This document shows positions 46,054-55,500 of a stretch of DNA of 64,000 nt, in pieces. Positions within the stretch are counted from its first letter, which is position 1. Each line of letters starts with the position of its first letter. Location: contig JACPUT010000002.1 in the NCBI GenBank assembly GCA_016192145.1, positions 372,001 through 436,000 on the forward strand, in the 5' to 3' direction. The notes beneath the pieces are model-generated. The model was not told the origin of the DNA. It saw only the letters and a list, made by a program, of their open reading frames with translations, and made no database searches. Both the position numbers and the translations under genes were made by a program. The stretch comes from Acidobacteriota bacterium. GTDB lineage: Bacteria > Acidobacteriota > Holophagae > Holophagales > Holophagaceae.

Positions 46054-46628
46054 TGGGCAAGGGGCGGCTCGAGGCCTTCAGCGATGGCGTCATCGCCATC
46101 CTCATCACCATCATGGTGCTGGAGCTGAAGGTGCCCCACGGGGCGGATCTCGCGGCCCTGCGCCCCCTGCTGCCGGTGTTCCTCAGTTACCTGCTGAGCT
46201 TCCTCTATTTGGGCATCTACTGGAACAACCACCACCACCTGCTCCACGCCGCCAAGCATGTGAGCGGGCCCATCCTCTGGGCCAACCTGCACCTGCTCTT
46301 CTGGCTCTCCCTCGTGCCCTTCGCCACGGCGTGGATGGGGGAGAACCACTTCGCGGCCATCCCGGTGGCGCTCTATGGCGTGTCCCTGCTGATGCCTGCC
46401 ATCGCCTACTACCTGCTGACCCTGGCCCTGATCCAGCGACATGGGCCGGAATCCCACCTGGCTGTGGCCCTGGGCCGGGATTTCAAGGGCAAGGTCTCCA
46501 TCCTCGCCTACGCCCTGGGCATCGTGGCCGCCTGCCGCCTGCCCTGGCTCGCCATGGGCCTTTACGTGGTGGTGGCCCTCATGTGGCTGGTGCCGGACCG
46601 GCGCATCGAAGGGGTGGTGGAGGGGTAG
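46053..46628 (+). CDS. TMEM175-family (DUF1211) potassium channel-like membrane protein
   Basis: 191 residues with six predicted membrane helices. Helix 1 carries the family filter motif FSDGVIAILITIMVLELKVP at residues 9-28. Bacterial TMEM175 proteins of this length have one six-helix repeat and assemble as tetramers that conduct K+. WNNHHHLLH after helix 2 is also family-typical. It overlaps the preceding gene by 1 bp, so it is translationally coupled to the dCMP deaminase-like gene, with no clear functional link. Confidence 0.85.
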   Translation: MGKGRLEAFSDGVIAILITIMVLELKVPHGADLAALRPLLPVFLSYLLSFLYLGIYWNNHHHLLHAAKHVSGPILWANLHLLFWLSLVPFATAWMGENHFAAIPVALYGVSLLMPAIAYYLLTLALIQRHGPESHLAVALGRDFKGKVSILAYALGIVAACRLPWLAMGLYVVVALMWLVPDRRIEGVVEG

Positions 46629-46660
46629 CGTTCTCTGAAATTTCGAAAAACGAATGATAA

Positions 46661-46703
46661 TTTTCGCTTTCGCCTTGACAACACGAAAATGAAGCGAAAA
46701 CTA
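46661..46703 (+). promoter_or_regulatory. promoter with overlapping inverted-repeat operator for the 65-residue protein gene
   Basis: A perfect TTGACA -35 lies at 46675-46680, with a 17-bp spacer to AAACTA (46698-46703). A perfect 9-bp inverted repeat, TTTTCGCTT (46661-46669) and AAGCGAAAA (46692-46700), brackets the -35 and runs into the -10. A further TTTCGAAAAACGAA lies just upstream. The layout is that of a repressed promoter. Confidence 0.55.
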
Positions 46704-46719
46704 GGGTGCGGAGATCACC

Positions 46720-46917
46720 ATGCGCACCTTCGGATACCAGCTTCCCGGCTACTTCATGGAATACGGCCCCGTGGCGGCCGATAGCATCGAATCCGCCAAG
46801 GCCGAGATCCGGCGGCGGCTCCGCTCGCCCCGACTGCCCCGGGGCGTTCGCGTGTGGGACCTTTCGGAGCGGCCCCTGAAACGCTGGGTGGTGAACGAAG
46901 GGCTACTGGGCCAGTAG
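46720..46917 (+). CDS. small protein of unknown function (65 residues)
   Basis: 65 residues, with no signal peptide and no membrane segment. It starts MRTFGYQLPGYFMEYGPV, has a basic middle (EIRRRLRSPRLPRGVRVWDL) and ends VVNEGLLGQ. I do not recognise a family. The case for a real gene is GGAG 6 bp before the ATG, a good TTGACA -35 and an AT-rich regulatory region with an inverted repeat. The last 15 bp overlap the end of the convergent sirtuin gene. Confidence 0.65.
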   Translation: MRTFGYQLPGYFMEYGPVAADSIESAKAEIRRRLRSPRLPRGVRVWDLSERPLKRWVVNEGLLGQ

Positions 46918-47610
46918 GGCGTCCACGAAGGCGGGCACCAGCTCCGTGGCTTTGCCCTGCCGATGCTCCTTGAAGGCGCTGATCACGGCGCTGGGCTCCA
47001 GATTCAGCTCCACCGTGTGGCAGGTGGGCCCCACGGCCTCCACGAAACCCGCGGCCGGATAGACCACCCCGGAGGTGCCGATGGCCGCAAAGAGGTCCGC
47101 CCCCTCCAGGGCCTCGAAGATGCGCGGCATTTCCAGGGGCATCTCCCCGAACCAGACGATGTGGGGCCGCAGGCGGGCCTTCCGCTCGCAGCGGGGGCAG
47201 GGGGTGGCCTCCGTGAGGGCCCCTTCCCAGGGATGGATGGTCTGGCAGTTCGTGCAGCGGGCCTTCCGGAGCTCCCCGTGCATGTGGATCAGGTTCCGGC
47301 TGCCAGCCCGGTCATGGAGGTCGTCCACGTTCTGGGTCACCAGCAGCACCCGCCCCGGCCACTCCGCCTCCAGGCGGGCCAGGGCCGCGTGGGCGGCATT
47401 GGGTTGCACCTCCTTCAGCTGCGCCCTCCGGGCGTTGTAGAAGGTCTGCACCAGGCCGGGGTTGGCGGCAAAGCCCTCGGGGGTGGCCACCTCTTCGAGC
47501 CGGTGGCCTTCCCAAAGGCCGCCTGCGTCCCGGAAGGTCCGGACTCCGCTCTCGGCGCTGATGCCCGCGCCGGTGAGGAGGACGATGGAGCCGGAGGGTG
47601 GCATTGGCAT
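46903..47610 (-). CDS. cobB: NAD-dependent protein deacylase (sirtuin, CobB-like, class III)
   Basis: A 235-residue sirtuin. The NAD-binding GAGISAESGVRTFRDAGGLW is at about 12-31, TQNVDDLHDRAG follows, the catalytic His is in IHMHGEL, and the zinc site is CTNC with CPRC. The segment TFYNARRAQL carries the Tyr and Arg (Y-x-x-R) that mark class III sirtuins, which prefer succinyl or other acidic acyl groups (CobB/SIRT5 type). TAGGAT lies exactly 6 bp before the ATG, predicting a leaderless mRNA. Divergent from the 70-residue gene at 47658. Confidence 0.92.
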   Translation of the reverse strand: MPMPPSGSIVLLTGAGISAESGVRTFRDAGGLWEGHRLEEVATPEGFAANPGLVQTFYNARRAQLKEVQPNAAHAALARLEAEWPGRVLLVTQNVDDLHDRAGSRNLIHMHGELRKARCTNCQTIHPWEGALTEATPCPRCERKARLRPHIVWFGEMPLEMPRIFEALEGADLFAAIGTSGVVYPAAGFVEAVGPTCHTVELNLEPSAVISAFKEHRQGKATELVPAFVDALLAQ

Positions 47611-47657
47611 GGGGTCATCCTATCGGGGCCCGAACCGCCCTCAGGTACACTCCCTGG
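47611..47657. promoter_or_regulatory. divergent pair of leaderless-type promoters
   Basis: Minus strand: TAGGAT (47617-47622), 6 bp before the sirtuin ATG. Plus strand: TACACT (47646-47651), 6 bp before the ATG at 47658. Both starts share a 47-bp space with no Shine-Dalgarno for either gene. Confidence 0.5.
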
Positions 47658-47870
47658 ATGCGATTTCTCCCGGAAGGATCCCTGGAGCTCCGCCTGGGCC
47701 GCTTCCTGGACCAGGGGAGGGCCACGGTCCTGGTGGATGACCAGGGCTGGGTCTGGGCCCCCGGCAAGGTCAAGTTCGTGGTGCCTGATGACGAACTTAT
47801 GGCGCAAAAGGCTCGTTTGCTTGGGTTTGCGATTCACACCCCGCTCAGTGTCCAGCTCATGGATTCCTAG
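47658..47870 (+). CDS. small protein of unknown function (70 residues)
   Basis: 70 residues: MRFLPEGSLELRLGRFLDQ, then TVLVDDQGWVWAPGKVKFVVPDDEL and a short C-terminal part. Alternating hydrophobic residues suggest a small beta fold. No family is recognised. Start: ATG at 47658, 6 bp after TACACT (leaderless type); the frame extends 20 codons upstream across the sirtuin promoter, which is unlikely. It may be co-transcribed with the 53-residue gene after it. Confidence 0.6.
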   Translation: MRFLPEGSLELRLGRFLDQGRATVLVDDQGWVWAPGKVKFVVPDDELMAQKARLLGFAIHTPLSVQLMDS

Positions 47871-47943
47871 GCGAATTTGGCGTCTTAACAATTTTTAACA
47901 TCTGGGCGAAGATGACTCTCCCGTGGCAGTCCTGGAGGTCCCC

Positions 47944-48105
47944 TTGTCCGTCTACGCCGAACCCGCCATCCGCCTGAACCCGGATTTCTCCGTGGCCCAG
48001 GTGGACCTTGGCCGCCGGACCGTGGTGATGGTCTACGACCCCGCGACCCAGGCCGAAGCCACCGAATCCACCTTCATGGATGCCCTGCCCTGGGTCGAGG
48101 AGTAG
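47944..48105 (+). CDS. small protein of unknown function (53-60 residues)
   Basis: About 53 residues (SVYAEPAIRLNPDFSVAQVDL, then VVMVYDPATQAEATESTFMDALPWVEE): acidic and soluble. Start: TTG at 47944 is preferred because GGAGG lies 5 bp upstream; GTG at 47923 would give 60 residues but lacks a ribosome site. A strong terminator follows 25 bp after the stop, supporting a real transcription unit. No family recognised. Confidence 0.5.
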   Translation: MSVYAEPAIRLNPDFSVAQVDLGRRTVVMVYDPATQAEATESTFMDALPWVEE

Positions 48106-48130
48106 CCTCGTAATCCATCCCTGGGGAAAT

Positions 48131-48164
48131 GGATAGGCCGCCTCAGGGCGGCCTATCCATTTTG
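48131..48164 (+). terminator. terminator after the small-protein genes
   Basis: Stem of about 13 bp GGATAGGCCGCC/GGGCGGCCTATCC (48131-48158) with a short loop, then ATTTT. Confidence 0.88.
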
Positions 48165-48246
48165 GGTTGCCGGGTCGGAGGCCTCTGGCCGCGAGGTTCA
48201 CATCCCCCGGGGATTCCCCCTTGATCGGGGGTAATTGTGGATATCG

Positions 48247-48275
48247 TTTTAGCTCCTCCACTGGGTCCGTATTCT
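48247..48275 (+). promoter_or_regulatory. possible promoter of the envelope operon
   Basis: TTTTAG (48247-48252), 17-bp spacer, TATTCT (48270-48275). It would place +1 about 20 bp before the ATG at 48303. No TTCACA repeats are seen here. Confidence 0.4.
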
Positions 48276-48302
48276 CCAACCCCTCCTCATGGGTTTCCTC
48301 TG

Positions 48303-50135
48303 ATGCCTTGGTCTTTGACGCGCAGGCGCGCGATGGTTTTGGCCTTCGGCCTGTCGGTGGCCGGCCTCGGCACCGTGGCCTACGTGAAGCTCCGGCGCGA
48401 CGTCGGGCAGGCCCTGGAGGGGTCGTTGCGGACCTCGGCGCCCCTTCAGTTCGCGCCCCTGGCCCGCATCGATCACCCGCTGGTCCGATGGGGGGGCGGC
48501 GAAGTGGAGGCCCTCGCGCTCACCTCGAATTGGCTCGTCTCGGCCGGTGCCTTCGGCATCGCGGATGAGAAGGGCGATCTCGGCCAGAGCCTGCCCACGC
48601 TCAAGGCCACGGCCCTTACGGCCTGGCGGGATCAGGCCGTGGTGGGCCTCGCTTCCGGGGGAATCTTCCTTCACCGCGGGGGGCAGTGGGAGGAACTGCG
48701 CACGGGCTTCGGCACCCTCCATGTGAGAACGCTGGTGGAAGGCGCGGGCGGCGAACTCTGGATCGGTGCGCGCGAAGGGCTCTACCGGGCCGCCTGGGGC
48801 GCCACCACGATGGATCGCGTGGATGGGAATCCGGTGAAATCCATCGCCCTCGGGGAGGGCGGCGCCGTGTTCGCGGGAGGTGAGGCGGGTCTCCGGCGTG
48901 TGGAGGGCCTGCGCGCCATCGCGATCGCCACCCCGGATCCCTGGATCGAGTGGGTGGGCGTCGCGGGTCGCGAGCTGCTGGTGGTCACGCCCCTGGGCCT
49001 CGCCCGAGGGCCCATGGAGGGGACGCTCACGCCCCAGGTCGGCGCGGAGGAGGCCAGCGATGCGGCGGTGCTTGGCGGGCAGGTGTTCGCGGTATCGCAG
49101 GGGCGGCTGCTCCGCTTGGATGAGGCGGGCCACGCCTCGGAGGAACTCCTTCCCGCCGCCGTCCGGCGGGTCTTCGCGATTCAAAATGCCCTCTTCGTGG
49201 ACACTTTCCGGGGCCTCTATCGGCGCACGCACTCGGGCTGGGTGCTGGCGCGCCCCCGCGCCGAAGCCCTGCCGCCGGGGCCAAGCCACATCAACGCGCT
49301 GGCGATGCTGGAGTCCCGCCTGGTGGTGGGGCTCTTCAACGGCGGCCTCGTAGTGGGGGAACCCGCGGAGCAGGGGAAGGCCCCGACGATGGCGTGGTCC
49401 GCCGTTCCAGGTAGCACGGCCTGGGGCGTGAATGCCCTGCTCAACGGCGGCGGCAGCCTCTACGTGGCGAGCCTGCGCGGCGCCTCCCGCTTCGACGGCC
49501 AAAAGCTGCATCCCCTCGAAGGGGGCGATGCCGGCGCGGCCTTCGCGTTGGCGCCCACCCCGGGCGGCGTCGCCGTGGGATTCGGCCAGGGCGTGTCGCT
49601 GCCCGGTGGCCGCTTCCTCTCCGCCTTCCATGGCCTGCCCGGCAACCAGGCGCTGGCGCTGGCCTCCGGCGAGCAGCTCTTCGTGGGCACGCCCACGGGC
49701 CTCGGCGCCATCGCGGGCAACCGCGTGCTTTGGCGCGTCACCGCGGGTGAGGGCAAACTGCCGCACCCCTGGATCACCGCACTCCAGCTGCGAGGCGATG
49801 AGCTCTTCATCGGCACCTACGGCGGCGGCGTCGCCCGCCGCACGGCTTCCAAGGCCAATCCCACCGGGGCGGGGCTGTTCGAACCCTTCCCGGAAACGGA
49901 AGGTCTGAAGGTCAACACGGGCTGCCTCGTGGAAGCGGGCGGCCGTCTCTACCTGGGCACCGATGGCAAAGGCCTCTACCGCCTCAGCGGAGATGGCCAC
50001 CGCTTCCTGCCCGTGCGCGTGCCGCTGCCCTCGCCCCGGGTCACCGCGATCCTGCCTGGCAAGGATGCGCTCTACGTCGGCACCGACGAAGGGCTCGCCC
50101 GCCTCAACCTCCCCCTTCCGGATGAGGGAAATTGA
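48303..50135 (+). CDS. membrane-anchored beta-propeller protein, first gene of the envelope operon
   Basis: About 610 residues. One N-terminal membrane anchor (about 8-28, AMVLAFGLSVAGLGTVAYV) is followed by a large periplasmic region of repeated propeller-like blades. Recurrent units include VGLASGGIFLHRGGQWEEL, LWIGAREGLYRA, FVDTFRGLYRRTHSGWV, LFVGTPTGLGAI, LFIGTYGGGVARR, LYLGTDGKGLYRL and LYVGTDEGLARL. These resemble two-component-regulator propeller (Reg_prop) repeats, but no kinase follows. The start is uncertain: ATG 48303 (no clear ribosome site) or GTG 48237. The next gene begins 1 bp after its stop. Confidence 0.78.
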   Translation: MPWSLTRRRAMVLAFGLSVAGLGTVAYVKLRRDVGQALEGSLRTSAPLQFAPLARIDHPLVRWGGGEVEALALTSNWLVSAGAFGIADEKGDLGQSLPTLKATALTAWRDQAVVGLASGGIFLHRGGQWEELRTGFGTLHVRTLVEGAGGELWIGAREGLYRAAWGATTMDRVDGNPVKSIALGEGGAVFAGGEAGLRRVEGLRAIAIATPDPWIEWVGVAGRELLVVTPLGLARGPMEGTLTPQVGAEEASDAAVLGGQVFAVSQGRLLRLDEAGHASEELLPAAVRRVFAIQNALFVDTFRGLYRRTHSGWVLARPRAEALPPGPSHINALAMLESRLVVGLFNGGLVVGEPAEQGKAPTMAWSAVPGSTAWGVNALLNGGGSLYVASLRGASRFDGQKLHPLEGGDAGAAFALAPTPGGVAVGFGQGVSLPGGRFLSAFHGLPGNQALALASGEQLFVGTPTGLGAIAGNRVLWRVTAGEGKLPHPWITALQLRGDELFIGTYGGGVARRTASKANPTGAGLFEPFPETEGLKVNTGCLVEAGGRLYLGTDGKGLYRLSGDGHRFLPVRVPLPSPRVTAILPGKDALYVGTDEGLARLNLPLPDEGN

Positions 50136-50136
50136 T

Positions 50137-52500
50137 ATGCGCCGATTCCTGGGTTCCCTCGCCTTCCTCGCCGCCTCCGCGCCATCGCCCCTCCGGGCCC
50201 AGGCCGGATTGCTCGTGCCCACCAGCACGGGCCGACCCGACGCGCGCGTGCTTTCGCTGCGCGAGATGAGCATCGACATCGGCCTGGCCCGGGGCTATGC
50301 GCGCGTCAACGTGCGGCAGGTCTTCGAGAACCACACGAACGATATCCAGGAAGGCACCTACCGCTTCGCGCTGCCCGCCTCGGCGGCCGTGGGCGATTTC
50401 GCAGTCTGGGATGGCCTCCAGCGCATCCCCGGCGTGATCCTCGAGAAGAAGCGGGCCCGCGCCATCTACCAGGAACTGACGCGACAGCGCATCGATCCCG
50501 GCCTCCTGCAGCAGGGTGAGGAGGAGGATGGCGAGGCGGGAGACGGCCGGTCGACCCGGCCCTCCGGCGGCGCGCTGTTCTCCGTCACCGTGGCCCCCAT
50601 CCCGGCCCACGCCACCAAGCGCCTGGAGCTGCAGTTCCAGCAGGAGGTGCCCTTCATCGGCGGCATCGGCGAGTTCCGCCTCGTGCTCCGCCCCCCCGAT
50701 GGCGAAGCCCCCACCGCGCGCCACCTCACCGTGAAGATCTCTCTGGACGGGGCCTTCGAGGCCGTGCCCGCGGGCCTGCCCCTGACGGCGAGTGCCGACG
50801 GTGCCGCGTTCACCGGCGAGAACGTGCGCCTCGACCGCGACCTCGTGCTGCGCGTCCGCCCCAGGGGCGGGGAGCCCCTGCGGCTCACTGCCTTCCGCAA
50901 CCCCGAAGGCGTGCTTCCCGAGGGCCTCGCGCTGGCGCCCTGGGAGCGCCCTTCCGAGATCCCGCCCGAGAAGGATGGCTTCTTCCTATTGGAGGCCCTG
51001 CCGGCCCCCGGCTCCAAGGTGAAGGCGGGACCTTCCGCCAAGGCCGGTCCTGCGGAACCGAAGCGCCCCGCGCAGGCGCTGGCGATCCTCTTCGACACCT
51101 CGCTGAGCCACCGCTGGGCCGGGTTGGAGACCGCCTACGCCCACCTCGTGCGCGCCCTGCAGTCCCTCGCCAGCGGAGATCGCTTCGCGCTCATCGCCTA
51201 CGACCGGACGGTCGCTGAAAATGCGCGCCTCCGTCCCGCCTCCGCGCAGGATATCGAAGCCGAGCTCACGGCCCTGCGCTCGCGCCCCCTGGGCCCCGGC
51301 GCCAACCTGGGCGCGGCCGTGGCCGTGGCCCGCAAGCTGGTGGGCGATCAGGGCCGGATCCTCCTGCTCACCAGCGGCCAGGGCCTGCCCGCTTCCAAGT
51401 CCCTCAAGGCTACGCTGGGCGCCACTCCGCTCTTCGCGGCCGTGACGGTGGGCGAGGCGGGCGAGTCTCTGCGCGCCGCTTCGGCCCAGGTGCTCTCCAA
51501 CACCGCCACGGAGATCGAGGGGGACCTCTTCTTCAAGCGCCTCCTTACGCCGCCGGAAGCCCCGGAAGCGCCATCGAAAAAGGTAGGTGAAGGCGGGAAC
51601 GCCCCCTTCACCGTCACCGGCGGCGACCCGAAGCTGCGCCACATCTACTCCGTGCTCGTGCAGCCCATGGAACCCGGCAGCCTCTCCGCCTGGGTGGGCC
51701 GCTACGCCGTGCCGCAGCCCAAGGTGCGCGTGGAGCTGGCCTCCCCGCTCTTCAAGGATGGCAGGCTGGGCCTCGACGGCGCCTTCCCCGAGAAGGCCCT
51801 CGAGGCCCGCGACCTGCCCCGGCGCTGGGCCCGCGCCCGGGTGGACGACCTCCTCGCCCGCATCGAGGCGGAAGGGGAGCGGCGCGAATGGGTGGACGAG
51901 ATCATCGAGCTCTCCAAGCGCTACAAGTTCATCACGCCCTACACGGCCTTCCTCGCGGCGCCGCGCTCCCTCCTCCGGCCTCGCCGCATCCAGCCCGGGG
52001 ATCCCGTGCTCCGCGTGGAGTGCGATGAGGGCACCGCCTTCGCGACGGCCCTCTTCCCCTTCGGGCTGAAGCTGGATCTGGTGCGCCGCCCGGCGACCAA
52101 CGTATGGGAGGGCCGCTTCCTCGTGCCCGAGGGGCTGAAGGATGGCCGCTACCCCGTGCGCATCCTCATGCGGGATCGCAGCGGCGCCCGCCTCAGTGAG
52201 ACCAAGCACTACGTGCTGGATGGCAGGGCCCCGGAGATCCAGCCCCAGCTGCCCGCCACGGCGCAGGCCGGCGAGGTGCTGCGCGTGGAGGTGAAGGCCG
52301 ATGAGGATGTCGTCCTCCTCACCGCCCGGCTCGGGGATGGCCCGCCGATCCCCCTGCGCTGGGATCCCGCGGCCAAGCGCAGCGTGGGCCTCCTGCGCAT
52401 CCCCGCGGAAGCGCGCGGGGCGCAGGAGATCCTCTTCGAAGCCGTGGATGCCGCCAAGAATCGTGGATTCGCCCGTGCCGCCCTGGAGGTGAAGCCGTGA
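50137..52500 (+). CDS. exported VIT and von Willebrand factor A domain protein
   Basis: 787 residues with a signal peptide (FLGSLAFLAASAPSPLRAQ). An N-terminal VIT domain spans about 40-190 (LREMSIDIGLARGYARVNVRQVFENHTNDIQEGTYRFALP; VILEKKRARAIYQEL). A VWA domain follows at about 310-480 with the metal site DTSLS (DxSxS) in LAILFDTSLSHRW. The C-terminal 250 residues are Ig-like in part (RYPVRILMRDRSGARLS). VIT-VWA proteins mediate metal-dependent protein binding outside the cytoplasm. It overlaps the next gene by 4 bp (GTGA). An acidic insert EEEDGEAGDGRSTRPSGG interrupts the VIT domain. Confidence 0.88.
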   Translation: MRRFLGSLAFLAASAPSPLRAQAGLLVPTSTGRPDARVLSLREMSIDIGLARGYARVNVRQVFENHTNDIQEGTYRFALPASAAVGDFAVWDGLQRIPGVILEKKRARAIYQELTRQRIDPGLLQQGEEEDGEAGDGRSTRPSGGALFSVTVAPIPAHATKRLELQFQQEVPFIGGIGEFRLVLRPPDGEAPTARHLTVKISLDGAFEAVPAGLPLTASADGAAFTGENVRLDRDLVLRVRPRGGEPLRLTAFRNPEGVLPEGLALAPWERPSEIPPEKDGFFLLEALPAPGSKVKAGPSAKAGPAEPKRPAQALAILFDTSLSHRWAGLETAYAHLVRALQSLASGDRFALIAYDRTVAENARLRPASAQDIEAELTALRSRPLGPGANLGAAVAVARKLVGDQGRILLLTSGQGLPASKSLKATLGATPLFAAVTVGEAGESLRAASAQVLSNTATEIEGDLFFKRLLTPPEAPEAPSKKVGEGGNAPFTVTGGDPKLRHIYSVLVQPMEPGSLSAWVGRYAVPQPKVRVELASPLFKDGRLGLDGAFPEKALEARDLPRRWARARVDDLLARIEAEGERREWVDEIIELSKRYKFITPYTAFLAAPRSLLRPRRIQPGDPVLRVECDEGTAFATALFPFGLKLDLVRRPATNVWEGRFLVPEGLKDGRYPVRILMRDRSGARLSETKHYVLDGRAPEIQPQLPATAQAGEVLRVEVKADEDVVLLTARLGDGPPIPLRWDPAAKRSVGLLRIPAEARGAQEILFEAVDAAKNRGFARAALEVKP

Positions 52501-55500
52501 ACCTCGCACCCCTCACTGCTTCCGCCCGCCGCTGGATGTTCCGGAAACCGATCCGTACCGCCGTCGTGGCCGGCCTCGCCGCCGTGGGCATCGCCGCGAC
52601 CGTGCCCTGGACCGAGCTCACGGAGGCCGATTGGGTCTACGCCCTCGCCACGCGCTTCTCCCTGGTGGATGGCCATCGCGTGCACTACCCCACGCCCTCC
52701 GCGGAACTGGCCAAGCTCCTCGAGGGACGCGGCGAGACGTCGGCCCTGCGCCACCTCGCCGAGGCCCGGATGAGCCTGGGCGATCGCAAGGGCGCGCTCG
52801 CGGCCATGGAGAAGTGGGCCGCCGCCGAAGGCGCCCAGGCCTGGGATGAGACGGCCCGCTGGGCCGCCGGCCACAAGGAGATGGAAGCCGCCTTCCGCGC
52901 CGCGGAGAAGGCCCTGCCGGGGCTGCCGGAAGAGGCGCGGCTCGACCTCGCCAACCGTCGCATCGAGTGGGCGGTGCTCCACCCGGAGGCCGCCGACGCC
53001 CTCGCCCTGCGCAAGGCCCGCGTGGCCCTCTTCCCGGCGAATGCCCAGGCCCTGGAGGACTACGTCCGGGCCCTGGAAAAGGCGAATCGCCTCCCGGAGG
53101 CCGACGCGGCCCTCGCCGCCTCCCAGGCCCTGGGCCCGGAGCGGCGCCTGCTCCTGCGCGCCGATCTGCTGGCCTCCCACGGCGATCCCCGGGCGGCCTT
53201 CCAGGTGCTGGATGCCGCCGTGGCGGAACCCTGGACCATGGACTTCCGCCGCGCCTACGTGGCCCGGGTGGACAAGGGATCCCCCACGGCGCCCGCCGGC
53301 TGGCGCGGTACCCTGGAGGCCCGCTTCGATGCGGCCGCCCTCGTGCGCCTCGCCACCTATTTCGAAGGCCAGGGCCGCGGGGATGCCCTGGCGGATCTGC
53401 TCCGCCAGATGGAGCGACGCTACGGCCGGGAACTCACCCGCAAGGATCAGCTCCTCCTGGCCCGCCTCCACGGGGAGATCGACGCGGTGCCCGAGGCCTT
53501 CCGGGCCCGGCTCGCGGCCGCCCACCTCGGCAGCGCCGAGGACCAGCACGGGGATCTCGCCGCCCTCGCCCACCTCGCCCTCGGCGCGGGGGGACGTCCC
53601 CTCGCCTGGGGCACCTACAACGACGAATCCTACAAATGGGTGGCGAGCCTCGACCGCACGCCGGGCTTCTGGACCGGCGGCCTCTCCTTCCTCCTCACGG
53701 GCGAGGATTGGAAGGGCGCCCTGGCGCGCCTCGAGAACGAGAGCCTCTCCGATCGCACCTTCGCCACGGCCCGGATGCTGGCCGACGAACTCGTGCGCCG
53801 GGCGCCCCGCCATGCGGATCTGCCCGCCCTGCGCGTGGCCCTCATGCGCAAGCACGTGGAGCGCGGCGAGGGCAGGGCGGCTCTCGCCCTCCTGCCCCTC
53901 GTGGAAGCCGCGCCGCCGGCCATCGCCGACGAGGCCCGCCGCGTGGCCCTGCTCGCCGTCATTCTGGCGGACGTGCCGCTCGCCGAGGAGGTCCGCCTCT
54001 TCAAGGCCCGCCTGAAGCACCTCGCCCCCGATGGCACCCGGCCCCTGGCCCCGCGCGGCGCCCCCTACTCCAGCGGTTCGGAAGGCGAAGGGGACTACGA
54101 AGGTGCCTATGACGAGTCCCATGGCGAAGCCCGTCCCTGGGCGCGGCAGCGCCTCGCGCAGCCCTCCCAGACCTACGCCAGGCTGCTGGATGAAGGCCTC
54201 TCCCGCCTCGAGCACCTCAACCCCGACCACCGCGCCTCCCTGGATCTGATCCTCACGGAAATGGACCGCCTTCCGGACGACGAGCAGCTCTGGATGCAGC
54301 TCGCCTCCCGCCTGGGGAGCTGGAACTTGGATGACGAACTGGGCCCGCGCTTCGAGCGCGCCCTCAAGGCCTTCCAGGGCCCCGGCATCTGGGACAAGGC
54401 CGCCCGCTGGTACGCCCGCCGGAACCAGCACCAGGCCCTCCGCGGCCTGGCCCAGTCCGTGGCCGACCGCTTCCGCGGCACGGCCCTCTTCGCCAAGGTG
54501 AACGGCGCCGGCGACGTGCGCGTGGAAGTGCCCGAGCAGCCCACCGTGGGCGGCCGCGTGCGCATGGTGCTCTGGGCGGATTGGGTCCGCCTCAAGGCCC
54601 TGGAGCGCTTCCCCCACAGCCCCGCCGTCGTGCAGCAGGCCCAGAACCTCGTGGCCATGAGTGCTTACCAGAAGCGCTTCGATCCGGTGAAGGAAGCCCG
54701 GCTTCCGCACACGGTCACCGTGGTGCCCGACGCCCTCATGGAGGAACGCCGCTGGGCCATCCTCTTCGTGGACGCCAGCCAGCGCGAGGCCTGGTTCGAG
54801 GAGGCCATGCGCAAGGGCAACCTGGAGGCCCGCCTCGGGGCCCTCGAGGCCAAGACCGACCGCACGCCCGTGGAGGATCTCCTGCTCTTCGAGGGCTGGT
54901 GCCGCCTCTCCCGCTTCGAGCGGGCCATGGCCCCGGGCGATCGCCTGGCCGCCAGCTATCCCGGCGACGGCGCCCTCGCGCATCGCGTGCTCTCCCTGCA
55001 CCGCTCCCTCAACGGGCTGGAGACCTCCCACGCCGGCCCGGCCATGGCCCTCGTGGCCCGCACGGCCCCGGCCCTGGAGGATCCCAGCAGCCTGTGGACC
55101 GAGCTCGGCGAGCTGGAGGAGGATCGCGGCCGTCCCCAGGCGGCCATGGAGATCTGGAAGCACCTCGCCGATGGCGAAGCGCGCAACCCCCAGCGCATCT
55201 CCGAGTGGTCCACGCTGCTCTGGGACTACCACCACGACAAGGAGGCCCTGGCCGTCGTCGAGGAGGGCCGCCAGCGCCTCGGCCGCCCGAAGTTCTTCGC
55301 CTTCGAGACGGGTGTCCTGCGCGAGAACCTGAAGGATCTCGACGGCGCCGTGCGCGAGTACCTGAACGCCCTGCGGCCCGAGGAGGCCCACGGCTTCGAT
55401 TGGTTCGAGCAGGATCAGCGCTCCCTGCGCCGATTGGCGCAGCTCCTGGCCCGGGAGCGCGTCTATCGCCTCGTGGAGGCCCGCATCAAGGCCCTCAAGC

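Noticed and set aside
48237-48302. Upstream GTG start for the propeller protein
   Set aside because: It would place a Pro-rich 22-residue stretch before the membrane anchor and overlap the candidate promoter; kept only as an alternative.
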